Below are positions 17,530 through 25,468 of a stretch of 64,000 nucleotides of DNA, piece after piece; position 1 is the first letter of the stretch; every line of letters starts with the position of its first letter. Source of the DNA: Streptomyces capitiformicae. Its GTDB lineage: Bacteria; Actinomycetota; Actinomycetes; Streptomycetales; Streptomycetaceae. Under the pieces are notes generated by a model that ran no database searches, was not told the DNA's origin, and saw only the letters and a program-made list of their open reading frames with translations. The stretch spans positions 4,153,767 through 4,217,766 of the forward strand of contig NZ_CP022161.1 of the NCBI RefSeq assembly GCF_002214185.1, written 5' to 3'. Made by a program: the position numbers and the translations under genes.

Positions 17530-18633
17530 ATGTCCGACTTCGTACCCGGACTCGAAGGAGTCGTCGCGTTCGAGACGGAGATCGCCGAACCGGACAAGGA
17601 GGGCGGGGCCCTGCGATACCGGGGCGTCGACATCGAGGACCTGGTCGGCCACGTCTCCTTCGGCAACGTCTGGGGCCTGCTCGTCGACGGCGCCTTCCGC
17701 CCCGGCCTGCCGCCCGCCGAACCCTTCCCGATCCCCGTCCACTCGGGTGACATCCGAGTCGACGTCCAGTCGGCCCTGGCCATGCTCGCCCCCGTCTGGG
17801 GCCTGAAGCCGCTCCTCGACATCGACGAGGAACAGGCCCGCGCCGACCTCGCCCGCGCCGCCGTCATGGCCCTCTCCTACGTCGCCCAGTCCGCGCGCGG
17901 CCAGGGCCTGCCCATGGTCCCCCAGCGCGAGATCGACAAGGCCCAGTCCGTCGTCGAACGCTTCATGATCCGCTGGCGTGGCGAGCCGGACCCCAAGCAC
18001 GTGGCGGCGGTGGACGCCTACTGGACGAGCGCCGCAGAACACGGCATGAACGCCTCGACCTTCACCGCGCGCGTGATCGCCTCGACGGGCGCGGACGTGG
18101 CGGCGGCGCTGTCCGGCGCCGTAGGAGCCATGTCGGGCCCCCTGCACGGCGGCGCCCCCTCCCGCGTCCTCGGCATGATCGAGGAGATCGAACGCACCGG
18201 CGACGCCGACGCCTACGTGAAACGAGCCCTCGACAAGGGCGAACGCCTCATGGGCTTCGGCCACCGCGTCTACCGCGCCGAGGACCCCCGAGCCCGAGTC
18301 CTCCGCCGCACCGCCCGTGACCTGGGCGCCCCCCGCTTCGAGGTGGCGGAAGCCCTGGAGAAGGCGGCCCTTGCGGAGCTGCACGCCCGCCGCCCCGACC
18401 GGGTCCTGGCCACGAACGTCGAATTCTGGGCCGCGATCATCCTCGACTTCGCCGAGGTCCCGGCGCACATGTTCACCTCGATGTTCACCTGCGCCCGCAC
18501 GGCCGGCTGGTCGGCCCACATCCTCGAACAGAAACGCACCGGCCGCCTGGTCCGCCCGTCGGCCCGCTACATCGGCCCGGGCCCCCGCGACCCGAGGGAG
18601 ATCGAGGGCTACGAGGACATTGTGTCCCGCTGA
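17530..18633 (+). CDS. citrate synthase family protein
   Basis: A 367-residue citrate synthase of the short (type II-like) class, condensing oxaloacetate and acetyl-CoA, or a 2-methylcitrate-type activity. Catalytic histidines are in SGPLHGGAPSRV and MGFGHRVYRAEDPR; the C-terminus ends with SARYIGPGPRD. GGAG-type ribosome site AAGAGGAGCC precedes the ATG. It is divergent from pdxH across about 130 bp. The organism likely has another main citrate synthase, so this may be an accessory isozyme. Confidence 0.9.
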   Translation: MSDFVPGLEGVVAFETEIAEPDKEGGALRYRGVDIEDLVGHVSFGNVWGLLVDGAFRPGLPPAEPFPIPVHSGDIRVDVQSALAMLAPVWGLKPLLDIDEEQARADLARAAVMALSYVAQSARGQGLPMVPQREIDKAQSVVERFMIRWRGEPDPKHVAAVDAYWTSAAEHGMNASTFTARVIASTGADVAAALSGAVGAMSGPLHGGAPSRVLGMIEEIERTGDADAYVKRALDKGERLMGFGHRVYRAEDPRARVLRRTARDLGAPRFEVAEALEKAALAELHARRPDRVLATNVEFWAAIILDFAEVPAHMFTSMFTCARTAGWSAHILEQKRTGRLVRPSARYIGPGPRDPREIEGYEDIVSR

Positions 18634-18645
18634 CCGCTGCGCGAA

Positions 18646-18740
18646 AACGCAGACGACCCGCAGGCTCAGGGTCCCTCCGCCACAAGGACGAAGAAGCCGG
18701 CCGGACGTACCGGCGAGCCTGCGGGTCGGGTGACTGCGTT
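18646..18740. terminator. long inverted repeat, probable bidirectional terminator
   Basis: CGACCCGCAGGCTC (18654-18667) pairs perfectly with 18715-18728, and AACGCAG (18646-18652) with CTGCGTT (18734-18740), closing a loop with its own GCCGG stem. It lies just after the citrate synthase stop and, on the other strand, directly after the second micro-ORF stop. On the minus strand it ends in GCGTTTTCG. Confidence 0.75.
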
Positions 18741-18743
18741 GGA

Positions 18744-18809
18744 TTAGGCCGGCTGCACGCTCAGTTCACGTGCTGGTCCGGCGCCGAACCGAGTACGACG
18801 GCGGGCCAT
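18744..18809 (-). CDS. putative micro-ORF 2 (21 aa, basic)
   Basis: Reads MARRRTRFGAGPARELSVQP plus a final Ala, then TAA. Its ATG overlaps the stop of micro-ORF 1 as TGATG, the coupling used by real operons in this window, and its stop is 4 bp from the large hairpin at 18646-18740. It matches no family I recognise. Supporting signals are the promoter, Shine-Dalgarno and terminator around it; the peptide could still be a non-functional leader. Confidence 0.45.
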   Translation of the reverse strand: MARRRTRFGAGPARELSVQPA

Positions 18810-18847
18810 CAGCCCGCAGCCACCTCTTCCGTCCGGTATTCATACAT
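18809..18847 (-). CDS. putative micro-ORF 1 (12 aa)
   Basis: Reads MYEYRTEEVAAG, then TGA. A very strong Shine-Dalgarno (AAAGGAGGTGG, 18856-18866) lies 11 nt upstream, far better than most genes here have. It is translationally coupled to micro-ORF 2. It could be a leader peptide, a precursor peptide or a translation enhancer. No homologue recognised. Confidence 0.45.
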   Translation of the reverse strand: MYEYRTEEVAAG

Positions 18848-18880
18848 CTGCCGAACCACCTCCTTTCCGAAGTAGTCGCA

Positions 18881-18909
18881 ACTTTAGGCAGCGATGTGGA
18901 GGGGCTCAA
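18881..18909 (-). promoter_or_regulatory. sigma-70-type promoter of the micro-ORF unit
   Basis: On the minus strand TTGAGC (18909-18904) and TAAAGT (18886-18881) are separated by exactly 17 bp, a good housekeeping (HrdB-like) promoter. Transcription would start near 18874 and read into the two micro-ORFs. Confidence 0.65.
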
Positions 18910-18927
18910 GCTAATTTTCCGAGCGGT

Positions 18928-19572
18928 TTACCGCACTACGGCGAACACCGCTCGAGCGCGGGTGCCGTCCGGCAGCCCCCAGTGGCCGGTGACGTGCCCC
19001 GACGCCCCCTCCGGAAGGCCGACCGGCCCGTCCGGCGCGGGCTGCAGGACCCGCTTCAGCCGGAGGGTGCCACCCGGTGCGACGGCCAGCTCGGTGCTCT
19101 GCTGGTCGTCGGAGGCGGCGACGGCGCTCATGGAGAGGGGGCCGTCACCGGCGTAGGCGCGCGTGACCTCGTGGTCCAGGGCGTCGCTGATGCTCTGCTG
19201 CTGGGCCTCGGCGCGGCCCTCGAAGAGGGCGAGGAACTGGGTGATCAGGACCGGGTCGTGGGTGCCGTCGTAGATCCACCGCTTGCCCAGTACGCCGTGT
19301 TCCGAGGTACCGATGAGGGCGTGGTCGGCGTCGGGGAGGGGCGCGCCTCGGTAGGTGAGGGGGACCAGGTAGTGGACTGGGGTGGGGGCGGAGGTGTCGG
19401 TGGTGACCATGAACTCGATGCCGACCTCGCCGGCGGGGTCGTCGAGGCGGAAGCCGCCCGCCTTGGTCAGGTCGGGCTCACCGGTGCCGCGGTACCAGGG
19501 GCGGGTGGGCAGCCAGGCCGTGAGCAGTTCGAGCTTGGTGGGCTTCATGGTGGTCTGGTGGATGAGAGCCAT
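18928..19572 (-). CDS. maltokinase N-terminal-cap-like protein
   Basis: A 214-residue protein starting MALIHQTTMKPTKLELLTAW. The opening, PTRPWYRG, the FRLDDPAGEVGIEF stretch and ALIGTSEHGVLGKRWIYDGT match the N-terminal cap domain of maltokinases (often labelled 1,4-alpha-glucan branching protein), without the kinase domain. It may bind or modulate trehalose/maltose metabolic enzymes. No clear ribosome site; ATG at 19548 (MKPTK) is an alternative. Twelve bp after the PAS gene, so probably co-transcribed with it. Confidence 0.7.
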   Translation of the reverse strand: MALIHQTTMKPTKLELLTAWLPTRPWYRGTGEPDLTKAGGFRLDDPAGEVGIEFMVTTDTSAPTPVHYLVPLTYRGAPLPDADHALIGTSEHGVLGKRWIYDGTHDPVLITQFLALFEGRAEAQQQSISDALDHEVTRAYAGDGPLSMSAVAASDDQQSTELAVAPGGTLRLKRVLQPAPDGPVGLPEGASGHVTGHWGLPDGTRARAVFAVVR

Positions 19573-19583
19573 GCTGGAGATTC

Positions 19584-21113
19584 TTACTCGGACGACCTCT
19601 CCAGCGTCTCCAGATCCAGTGCGGCGGCGATCCGTACGGCCACGTCCTCGGCGTAGACGGCGTCGGCGCGTTCGAACTGGGTGCGGCCGGCGCCGCGGAG
19701 GAAGGTGACGACGCCGAGGGTGCGGCCGCGGCTGCGGAGTACGGCGCAGAGGGCGTGGACGGCGTCCGGGGGCCACTGGCGGCCGGTGGCCCAGTCGCGG
19801 GCGGCTTCGGGGGTGGCGGTGCCGGCGCTGGCGCGGACTGAACCGGCGCGTTCGACGCACTGCAGGGCGGGGTGGCCCTGGCCGTAGCGGACGGGGAGGC
19901 CGGCGTGGCCGGCGAGCTGGCTGGGGCCGGGGGAGCCGGAGGGGGTGGCGGCGGCGCGTACGAGGCGGGCGGGGCCTTCGCCGTCGGCGAGGGAGCCGCC
20001 GGCGACGCGGTCGATGAGGGCGTGGTCGGCGAAGCCGGCGAGGGCGAAGTCGAGGTGGACGGTGGCGGCCTCGCCTGGGTCCTCGCACTCGGCGGCGGCG
20101 CGGGCGGCCCGGTGGAGCTGGTTGACGCGGAAGCGGAGCAGCGCCGCTTCCTGTTCGCTCTGTTTGGCCTCGGTGATGTCCTGGAAGAGCCAGCCGACGC
20201 CGAGCGGGACGGGTTCCTCGGCGAGGGGTGAGGCGAGGCGGAGGAAGCCGCTGCGCCAGCAGCGTCGTTTCTCCCCGTCGGGGGTGCGGACGCCGACCCA
20301 GATCTCGGCGGGTGCGGGCGGGGCGCCTTCGGCGAGTACGTGGGTGAGGGCGCTCTCCACTTCCTCGACGCCCTGGGCGAGCAGTTCGCCGAGGGGGCGG
20401 CCGAGGACGGTCGTACGGCCGATGCCGAGGGCGCGGGCGGCGTGCGCGTTGACGACGGCGGGGCGCAGGTCCGCGTCGACGAGGACGACTCCCCAGGAGG
20501 CGTCCTCGAAGAGGGCCTCGCTGAGGGCGATGGACCGTTCGAGGTCGATCTGCGCGTGGACTTCGCTGAACGCGCAGTACAGGCCCGCAGGCTTGCCGTC
20601 AGGCCCTCGCACGGCGGCGGACTGGGTCCGTACGAGCACCCGCCCGCCGTCCTTGGTGACGAGGGCGAACTCGTGGACCTGGCGTCCGGGGGCGTGCATG
20701 GCGGCCATCAGCCGGCCCTCGACCTCCTCGGCGTCGGCGGTCCGTACGGCCCATCCGGCGAAGCCTCGCCGTCCCACGGCCTCCTCGGCGGTCCAGCCCA
20801 GGATGCGCTCGGCCTCGCGGTTCCAGTGGGTGACGACGCCGTCGCCGTCGAAGGCGCACAGCGCGGCGTCCATGCCGTCCAGCAGGGCTGCGAGCAGGTC
20901 GGAACCACCGGAGTCCATCGGGTCCACACTGTTCACACTGCCCTCAGCGTTCTCGGTGCCCTTGTCCTCCGGGCCGGCCCGCTCGGGTTCGTCGGGCCCC
21001 AATTCGTCGGTCGTCCCACTACGCCGGGAAGCACTCACCTGAACCCCCTGCAGGCTGCGTTGCGTCCGCATATACGGCATGTACGGCGCCTCGGTTCGCT
21101 CACTCGTCATCAT
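19584..21113 (-). CDS. PAS/GAF sensor protein without output domain
   Basis: A 509-residue cytosolic protein: a disordered N-terminus of about 70 residues, PAS1 (about 75-190, ALCAFDGDGVVTHWNREAERILGW), PAS2 (about 195-320, EDASWGVVLVDADLRPAVVNAHAARALGI), then a GAF-like or helical C-terminal domain (ALCAVLRSRGRTLGVVTFLR). No histidine kinase, PP2C phosphatase, GGDEF or HTH module is visible; Streptomyces relatives usually carry a PP2C output. It probably senses a small molecule or redox state and acts through a protein partner. Confidence 0.8.
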   Translation of the reverse strand: MMTSERTEAPYMPYMRTQRSLQGVQVSASRRSGTTDELGPDEPERAGPEDKGTENAEGSVNSVDPMDSGGSDLLAALLDGMDAALCAFDGDGVVTHWNREAERILGWTAEEAVGRRGFAGWAVRTADAEEVEGRLMAAMHAPGRQVHEFALVTKDGGRVLVRTQSAAVRGPDGKPAGLYCAFSEVHAQIDLERSIALSEALFEDASWGVVLVDADLRPAVVNAHAARALGIGRTTVLGRPLGELLAQGVEEVESALTHVLAEGAPPAPAEIWVGVRTPDGEKRRCWRSGFLRLASPLAEEPVPLGVGWLFQDITEAKQSEQEAALLRFRVNQLHRAARAAAECEDPGEAATVHLDFALAGFADHALIDRVAGGSLADGEGPARLVRAAATPSGSPGPSQLAGHAGLPVRYGQGHPALQCVERAGSVRASAGTATPEAARDWATGRQWPPDAVHALCAVLRSRGRTLGVVTFLRGAGRTQFERADAVYAEDVAVRIAAALDLETLERSSE

Positions 21114-21223
21114 TCAACTCGAACGTGACCCAGCCCACATCTGGTTCACGCAAGATTTGGATGAAATCGTTGTACGCCGAATTTCCGTCGCGCACCGGCC
21201 GGTGACCCCGATCGCCGCCCGCA

Positions 21224-21270
21224 CCGCCCGGGCGTCGGCGGCCAGGTGGTGGCCGCCGACGCCCGGGCGG
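21224..21270. terminator. 21-bp perfect hairpin terminator
   Basis: CCGCCCGGGCGTCGGCGGCC begins a perfect 21-bp stem (21224-21244 with 21250-21270) with loop GGTGG, located 18 bp after the stop of the DUF4097 gene on the minus strand. Confidence 0.85.
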
Positions 21271-21287
21271 CGCCGGTGGGGGCTCCT

Positions 21288-21953
21288 TCAGAGGCTGCGG
21301 GCGGCGATGTTGCCGTAGTCGGTGGTCGCGTGGATGTTCAGGCCGGCCGTGCCGTCGGTGTTCCTGAGCGCGTTGTGGATCCGGCCGTAGCCGGTGCCGG
21401 CGTCCAGGGAGGCGGAGACTCCGGCGGCGGCGCCGACCGACACGTCGCCCATCTGCGTGCGCAGGACGACCGTGCCGCTCACGGCCTCGGTGATCCGGAT
21501 GTCGCCCTTCGCGGTGCTGATCTCCGCGGGGCCGCCCAGGCGGCCGACCGAGATGTCACCGCCGGAGGTGGTGACGCGCACGCTCTCCGCCTCGTCGAGC
21601 TTGACCGTGCCGCACGCGCCCTCGAAGGTGACGTCGCCGAACCGTCCGACGGCCCGGAACTCGGCGGAGGACGCCTTCACCTCGACTCGGGAACCGGCGG
21701 GCAGCTGGACCGTCACCTCGACGGATCCGGAGGGGCCGAAGTACTGGTTCTTCGCCGAAGCCCCGATCCGCAGGACGCCGTCGCTGTACGTGACCTTGGT
21801 CTCCTCCGCGACCTTCACGTCGCGGCTCTTCGAGGCGTTCGCCGGCAGGACCTCGACCGCGGTGTCGTCCCGGTCGGCGGCGATGAACCGGACGTTCCCG
21901 GCGGGGATGTCGAGGACGGCGGTGATCGGGGCGGGGGTGTCGAAGTTCTGCAT
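21288..21953 (-). CDS. DUF4097 family beta-strand repeat protein
   Basis: A 221-residue protein with the repeating short-strand pattern of DUF4097/DUF4098 adhesin-like solenoids (VEVKASSAEFRAVGRFGDVTF, VRVTTSGGDISVGRLGG, ISTAKGDIRITEA, LRTQMGDVSVG). No signal peptide or membrane segment. ATG at 21953 follows AGGAGGAG. It is divergent from a GbsR/MarR-like gene, an arrangement common in Streptomyces, and the shared region is full of GTTGCA repeats. Function unknown; the regulator probably controls it. Confidence 0.85.
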   Translation of the reverse strand: MQNFDTPAPITAVLDIPAGNVRFIAADRDDTAVEVLPANASKSRDVKVAEETKVTYSDGVLRIGASAKNQYFGPSGSVEVTVQLPAGSRVEVKASSAEFRAVGRFGDVTFEGACGTVKLDEAESVRVTTSGGDISVGRLGGPAEISTAKGDIRITEAVSGTVVLRTQMGDVSVGAAAGVSASLDAGTGYGRIHNALRNTDGTAGLNIHATTDYGNIAARSL

Positions 21954-22017
21954 CGTGCTCTCCTCCTGGGCTGTGTGCGCTTCCTGCGCTTCGTTGTTTC
22001 CGATGCTGGAAAAGCTA

Positions 22018-22155
22018 CGTTGCATTCCAAAGTGCGGCAACGGCATCGTTGCGAATAATCGGCATCAGTGCAGGTAAAGGCCAGAGAATCGTTGCAACGG
22101 ATCTGCGTTCAACGCAACAGCGGTCACTCGATCGTTGCAATGGATAGAAGCTGAA
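22018..22155. promoter_or_regulatory. divergent promoter region with GTTGCA operator repeats
   Basis: Within about 130 bp there are ACGTTGCATTCC, ATCGTTGCGAAT, ATCGTTGCAACGGAT (holding the palindrome CGTTGCAACG), CAACGCAAC and ATCGTTGCAATGGAT. The repeated (A/T)CGTTGCA core between the DUF4097 gene and the HTH gene suggests several sites for the latter's product. Confidence 0.7.
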
Positions 22156-22216
22156 CGCTAGGCTGGAGGCGTCAAAGGAGCACAAAGAAGCACAAGGAAG
22201 CACGAAGGGGATCGCG

Positions 22217-22978
22217 ATGCCGGGAGGCAGGCTCACTCAGCAGGAACGCCAGCAGATCGCGCTGGGGGTGGCCGACGGGCTCGCCTACGCGGAGATCGCC
22301 AGACGTCTCGACCGCCCCACCTCGACGATCACGCGCGAGGTGATGCGCAACGGCGGCCCCACCGCCTACCGCGCCGACCTGGCCCACCGCGCCACCGAAC
22401 GCCGCGCCCGCCGGCGCAGGCAGGCGGAGCCCCGAGGGCCGCAGGCGCCCGCGCGGGCCGACGGGCGCGACAGCGAGGCCGTGCGCGAGTACGAGGAGAC
22501 GTTCGCGACCCTCTTCATGCAGCAGGGGCTGCCCAAGATGACGGCCCGGGTGCTGGCGGCCCTCTACACCACCGACGCGGGCAGCCTCACCGCGTCCGAA
22601 CTCGTCCAGCGCCTGCAGGTCAGCCCGGGGTCCGTCTCCAAAGCGGTCACGCTTCTCGAAAGCCAGGGCCTCATCCGCCGGGAACGCGACGAACGCCGCC
22701 GCGAGCGGTACGTCGTCGACGACGACGTCTGGTATCAGGGGATGGTCGCCAGCGCCCGGTCCCACGCCCAGCTCGTCGAGACCGCACGGCAGGGCGTCGG
22801 CATCCTGGGCCCCGGCACCCCGGCCGCCATCCGACTCGAGAACATCGCCCGCTTCGTCGACTTCGTCGGCGAGAGCCTCATCCGCGCCGCCGAGCAGGCC
22901 CGCGAGGTCCTCTACACGAAACCCGAAGCGACCTCGGCCGACAGCGGCACTGTCGCGCCGAGTCCGGATCGCGGATAG
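22217..22978 (+). CDS. GbsR/MarR-like regulator with IS30-type HTH
   Basis: A 253-residue DNA-binding protein with two modules. Residues 1-75 are an HTH_38/IS30-like helix-turn-helix (RLTQQERQQIALGVADGLAY, EIARRLDRPTSTITREVMRN). Residues about 95-200 are a winged helix of the GbsR/MarR type (LTASELVQRLQVSPGSVSKA, LLESQGLIRRERDERRRERY). The fusion is recurrent in Streptomyces but its ligand is unknown. Likely repressor of the divergent DUF4097 gene through the GTTGCA sites. Confidence 0.85.
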   Translation: MPGGRLTQQERQQIALGVADGLAYAEIARRLDRPTSTITREVMRNGGPTAYRADLAHRATERRARRRRQAEPRGPQAPARADGRDSEAVREYEETFATLFMQQGLPKMTARVLAALYTTDAGSLTASELVQRLQVSPGSVSKAVTLLESQGLIRRERDERRRERYVVDDDVWYQGMVASARSHAQLVETARQGVGILGPGTPAAIRLENIARFVDFVGESLIRAAEQAREVLYTKPEATSADSGTVAPSPDRG

Positions 22979-23003
22979 GCGGCCGCCTTGATCGACGGGC
23001 CCG

Positions 23004-23759
23004 TCACCGGGTGTGGAAGATCCGGTCGCCGTACTCCCGCATCACCCGGTCGTTCCAGTCGAGGCCGCCGTCGACGTTGCCCGAGCGCAGCAGCGGCGGT
23101 TCGACGCCCCGGTCGGCGAGGGAGGCGGCGGCGGTGGCCATGACCGCCTGGAGGAGGGCCGAGGTGACGACGGTGGAGGCGGGGGCGAAGGGGGCGGGGA
23201 CGGCGTCGTGGGTGAGTTCCGCGTCGCCGACCGCGATCTTGGAGTCGAGGACGAGGTCGCAGTGGTCCTTGAGGAAGGTGCCGGAGGAGTGGCGGGATTC
23301 CGTCTCCGTGGCGTACGCGACGGAGGTGACCCCGATGACCCGTACGCCCAACTCGCGGGCGTGCGCGGCCATCTCCACGGGGAGGGCGTTGCGGCCGGAG
23401 AGGGAGACGACGATCAGGAGGTCGCCGGAGCGCAGGGGGCTCGTGTCGAGCACGGCGCTCGCCAGGCCGTCGACCCGTTCCAGGGCGGAGCCGAGCGTCG
23501 CCGGTGTCACGTCGACGCCCACGACGCCGGGTACGGCCAGCAGGTTCATCAGTGCGAGGCCGCCGGCGCGGTAGACGAGGTCCTGTGCGGCGAGGGAGGA
23601 GTGCCCGGCGCCGAACGCGAACAGCCGTCCGCCGTCGACGACGGTGTCCGCGACGAGCTTCCCGGCGGCGGCGACCGCCTCGCCCTCCTCGTCCCGCACC
23701 CGCTCCAACAGCCCGATCGCCGCGTCCAGGAACCGGCGGGCCGGTGCGTCGTCGCTCAT
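23004..23759 (-). CDS. SIS-domain sugar-phosphate-binding protein
   Basis: A 251-residue SIS protein related to N-acetylmuramic acid 6-phosphate etherase/phosphosugar isomerases: GRLFAFGAGHSSLAAQDLVYRAGG, GDLLIVVSLSGRNALPVEMAAHARELG, RHSSGTFLKDHCDLVLDSK. It probably binds or converts an amino-sugar phosphate in the cytosol. ATG at 23759 is chosen by similarity of the N-terminus. A DasR-type site lies 50 bp upstream, in keeping with aminosugar control. Confidence 0.85.
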   Translation of the reverse strand: MSDDAPARRFLDAAIGLLERVRDEEGEAVAAAGKLVADTVVDGGRLFAFGAGHSSLAAQDLVYRAGGLALMNLLAVPGVVGVDVTPATLGSALERVDGLASAVLDTSPLRSGDLLIVVSLSGRNALPVEMAAHARELGVRVIGVTSVAYATETESRHSSGTFLKDHCDLVLDSKIAVGDAELTHDAVPAPFAPASTVVTSALLQAVMATAAASLADRGVEPPLLRSGNVDGGLDWNDRVMREYGDRIFHTR

Positions 23760-23808
23760 GCGTGAACCCCTTCGTCCGTTGTCGCCCTGTGCTGCCATGG
23801 ATCACGTT

Positions 23809-23824
23809 AGTGGTCTGGACCAGT
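23809..23824. promoter_or_regulatory. DasR-responsive element (dre)
   Basis: AGTGGTCTGGACCAGT is a near-perfect match to the dre palindrome AGTGGTCTAGACCACT bound by the GntR-type N-acetylglucosamine regulator DasR. It lies between the SIS gene and dmdR1. DasR control of iron uptake via dmdR1 is known in S. coelicolor; control of this copy is inferred. Confidence 0.85.
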
Positions 23825-24049
23825 GGGGTGTCAATGCCGGGGCCGCCCGCCCCCAGGCCCCCGCCGCGGAGCGAGGGGTCTGCGGTGCGTCTGTACGTGC
23901 ACAAACCGCACCCCCGAGCTCGATTGCGCCCGCCAAACCCAGAGGAGCGACACGGTTGTCAGTCGGATGCGCAAGAATTGAGGCCAGGGCCAGCGCAAGC
24001 CGGTGGGCCACATCGGAACCCTCCGGCTGAATCTCATCGAGGGGCACGT

Positions 24050-24742
24050 ATGTCCGGACTGATCGACACGACGGAGATGTATCTCCGCACCATCCTCGAG
24101 CTGGAGGAGGAAGGCGTGGTCCCCATGCGCGCCCGGATCGCCGAACGGCTCGACCAGAGCGGTCCCACGGTGAGCCAGACGGTCGCGCGCATGGAGCGCG
24201 ACGGCCTGGTGTCCGTCGCCGCGGACCGCCACCTGGAGCTCACCGAGGAGGGCCGTCGGCTGGCGACGCGCGTGATGCGCAAGCACCGCCTCGCGGAGTG
24301 CCTCCTCGTCGACGTGATCGGCCTGGAGTGGGAGCAGGTCCACGCGGAGGCGTGCCGCTGGGAGCATGTGATGAGCGAGGCCGTCGAGCGCCGCGTCCTC
24401 GAACTGCTGCGCCACCCGACGGAGTCGCCGTACGGCAACCCGATCCCGGGCCTGGAGGAGCTGGGCGAGAAGGACGGCGCGGACCCCTTCCTGGACGAGG
24501 GCATGGTGTCGCTCGCGGACCTCGACCCGGGCACGGAGGGCAAGACCGTCGTCGTACGCCGTATCGGCGAGCCCATCCAGACGGACGCCCAGCTGATGTA
24601 CACGCTGCGGCGGGCGGGCGTGCAGCCCGGCTCCGTGGTGAGCGTGACGGAGGCGGCGGGCGGCGTCCTCGTGGGCAGCGGTGGCGAGGCCGCGGAACTG
24701 GGGGCGGACGTCGCCTCCCACGTCTTCGTCGCCAAGCGCTGA
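24050..24742 (+). CDS. dmdR1: DtxR/IdeR-family iron-dependent repressor
   Basis: A 230-residue metalloregulator: HTH domain LIDTTEMYLRTILELEEEGV with RIAERLDQSGPTVSQTVARM (about 1-65), dimerisation/metal domain with MRKHRLAECLLVDVIGLEW and EACRWEHVMSEAVE (about 75-110), and a C-terminal SH3-like domain ending VASHVFVAKR. It resembles DmdR1, the Streptomyces repressor of siderophore and uptake genes that needs Fe2+. Its divergence from an SIS gene fits that locus. The minus strand holds a long antisense frame, as at S. coelicolor dmdR1/adm. Confidence 0.88.
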   Translation: MSGLIDTTEMYLRTILELEEEGVVPMRARIAERLDQSGPTVSQTVARMERDGLVSVAADRHLELTEEGRRLATRVMRKHRLAECLLVDVIGLEWEQVHAEACRWEHVMSEAVERRVLELLRHPTESPYGNPIPGLEELGEKDGADPFLDEGMVSLADLDPGTEGKTVVVRRIGEPIQTDAQLMYTLRRAGVQPGSVVSVTEAAGGVLVGSGGEAAELGADVASHVFVAKR

Positions 24743-24983
24743 GCCCAGCTGAGCCAGGCGCCGAGTCAAGCGCCGCGCTCCACCGCGGACGCCCGTACGG
24801 CACGCCGACTTCGCCCAAGATTCAGTGCGCTGAATCGCAGCGCTCGCGCCGTTCGCGTGCGAGGCTTGCGCGAGAGGCATATGACCTGAGGGGCTCTTGG
24901 CCGCCCGAGACGGAGGTCTCACGGCGGTAGGGGAGGGGGCGGGGCGGATGTGCCGTGGACATGAGGGGCGTGGACATGAGGAG

Positions 24984-25011
24984 GGCCCCGGCGCCGTGTG
25001 GCGCCGGGGCC
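24984..25011. terminator. 12-bp perfect GC hairpin terminator
   Basis: GGCCCCGGCGCC (24984-24995) and GGCGCCGGGGCC (25000-25011) enclose GTGT. It follows dmdR1 by about 240 bp and is the likely end of its transcript. Confidence 0.8.
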
Positions 25012-25177
25012 TGTCCTCCCCTGTGCTGACCCGGAGCCCCGAGCTCCCAGGGTCATCCCCCTCGGACCGTTTTCCCCGAGCGGTCCGCCTCCCGTTGAAG
25101 ATCTCCCCTCGCCGGCGGCGGGCAATCCCCGCCGGGGGTCACTCGAACGAGGGGTGTTGCCGCCAAGAACGGCATGT

Positions 25178-25193
25178 TCGAATACGCATTCGA
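25178..25193. promoter_or_regulatory. TCGAAT-ACGC-ATTCGA palindrome
   Basis: Perfect 6-4-6 inverted repeat in an AT-richer stretch before the alpha/beta hydrolase. It resembles the actinobacterial LexA box TCGAAC-N4-GTTCGA with one symmetric change, so a weak SOS-type operator or another regulator's site is possible. Confidence 0.45.
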
Positions 25194-25468
25194 TAGCGTG
25201 GAGGGTGTGGCGCCGCGCGACCCGTCCCTGAGCGACGCACAGAATCCGTACGCCCGTACGTAACGTGTCGATCGACGGGCACGCTGTAACAACAGGTGCC
25301 CGCCGTCCCCAGCGGCGCGCACCACTGCGACAGGCAGGCGACACACAGCAGGGCAGCAGAGGCAGCAAGGCAGCGGTACGACAGCGGCCAGGACGAGTGG
25401 ACCGACCGGCTCGAAGCGGGAGCGCGAGACGGGAGCGAGCGGTCCGAGCGGGAGTGTGGGGGGTGCCA

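Larger units (their letters stand above)
24743..25468. other. 726-bp intergenic region
   Basis: No convincing gene. It contains two copies of CGTGGACATGAGGGG-like sequence (24954-24983), a strong hairpin, a TCGAAT/ATTCGA palindrome and the promoter of the alpha/beta hydrolase. The reading frame of that hydrolase stays open upstream to 25265 without a better start. Confidence 0.6.
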
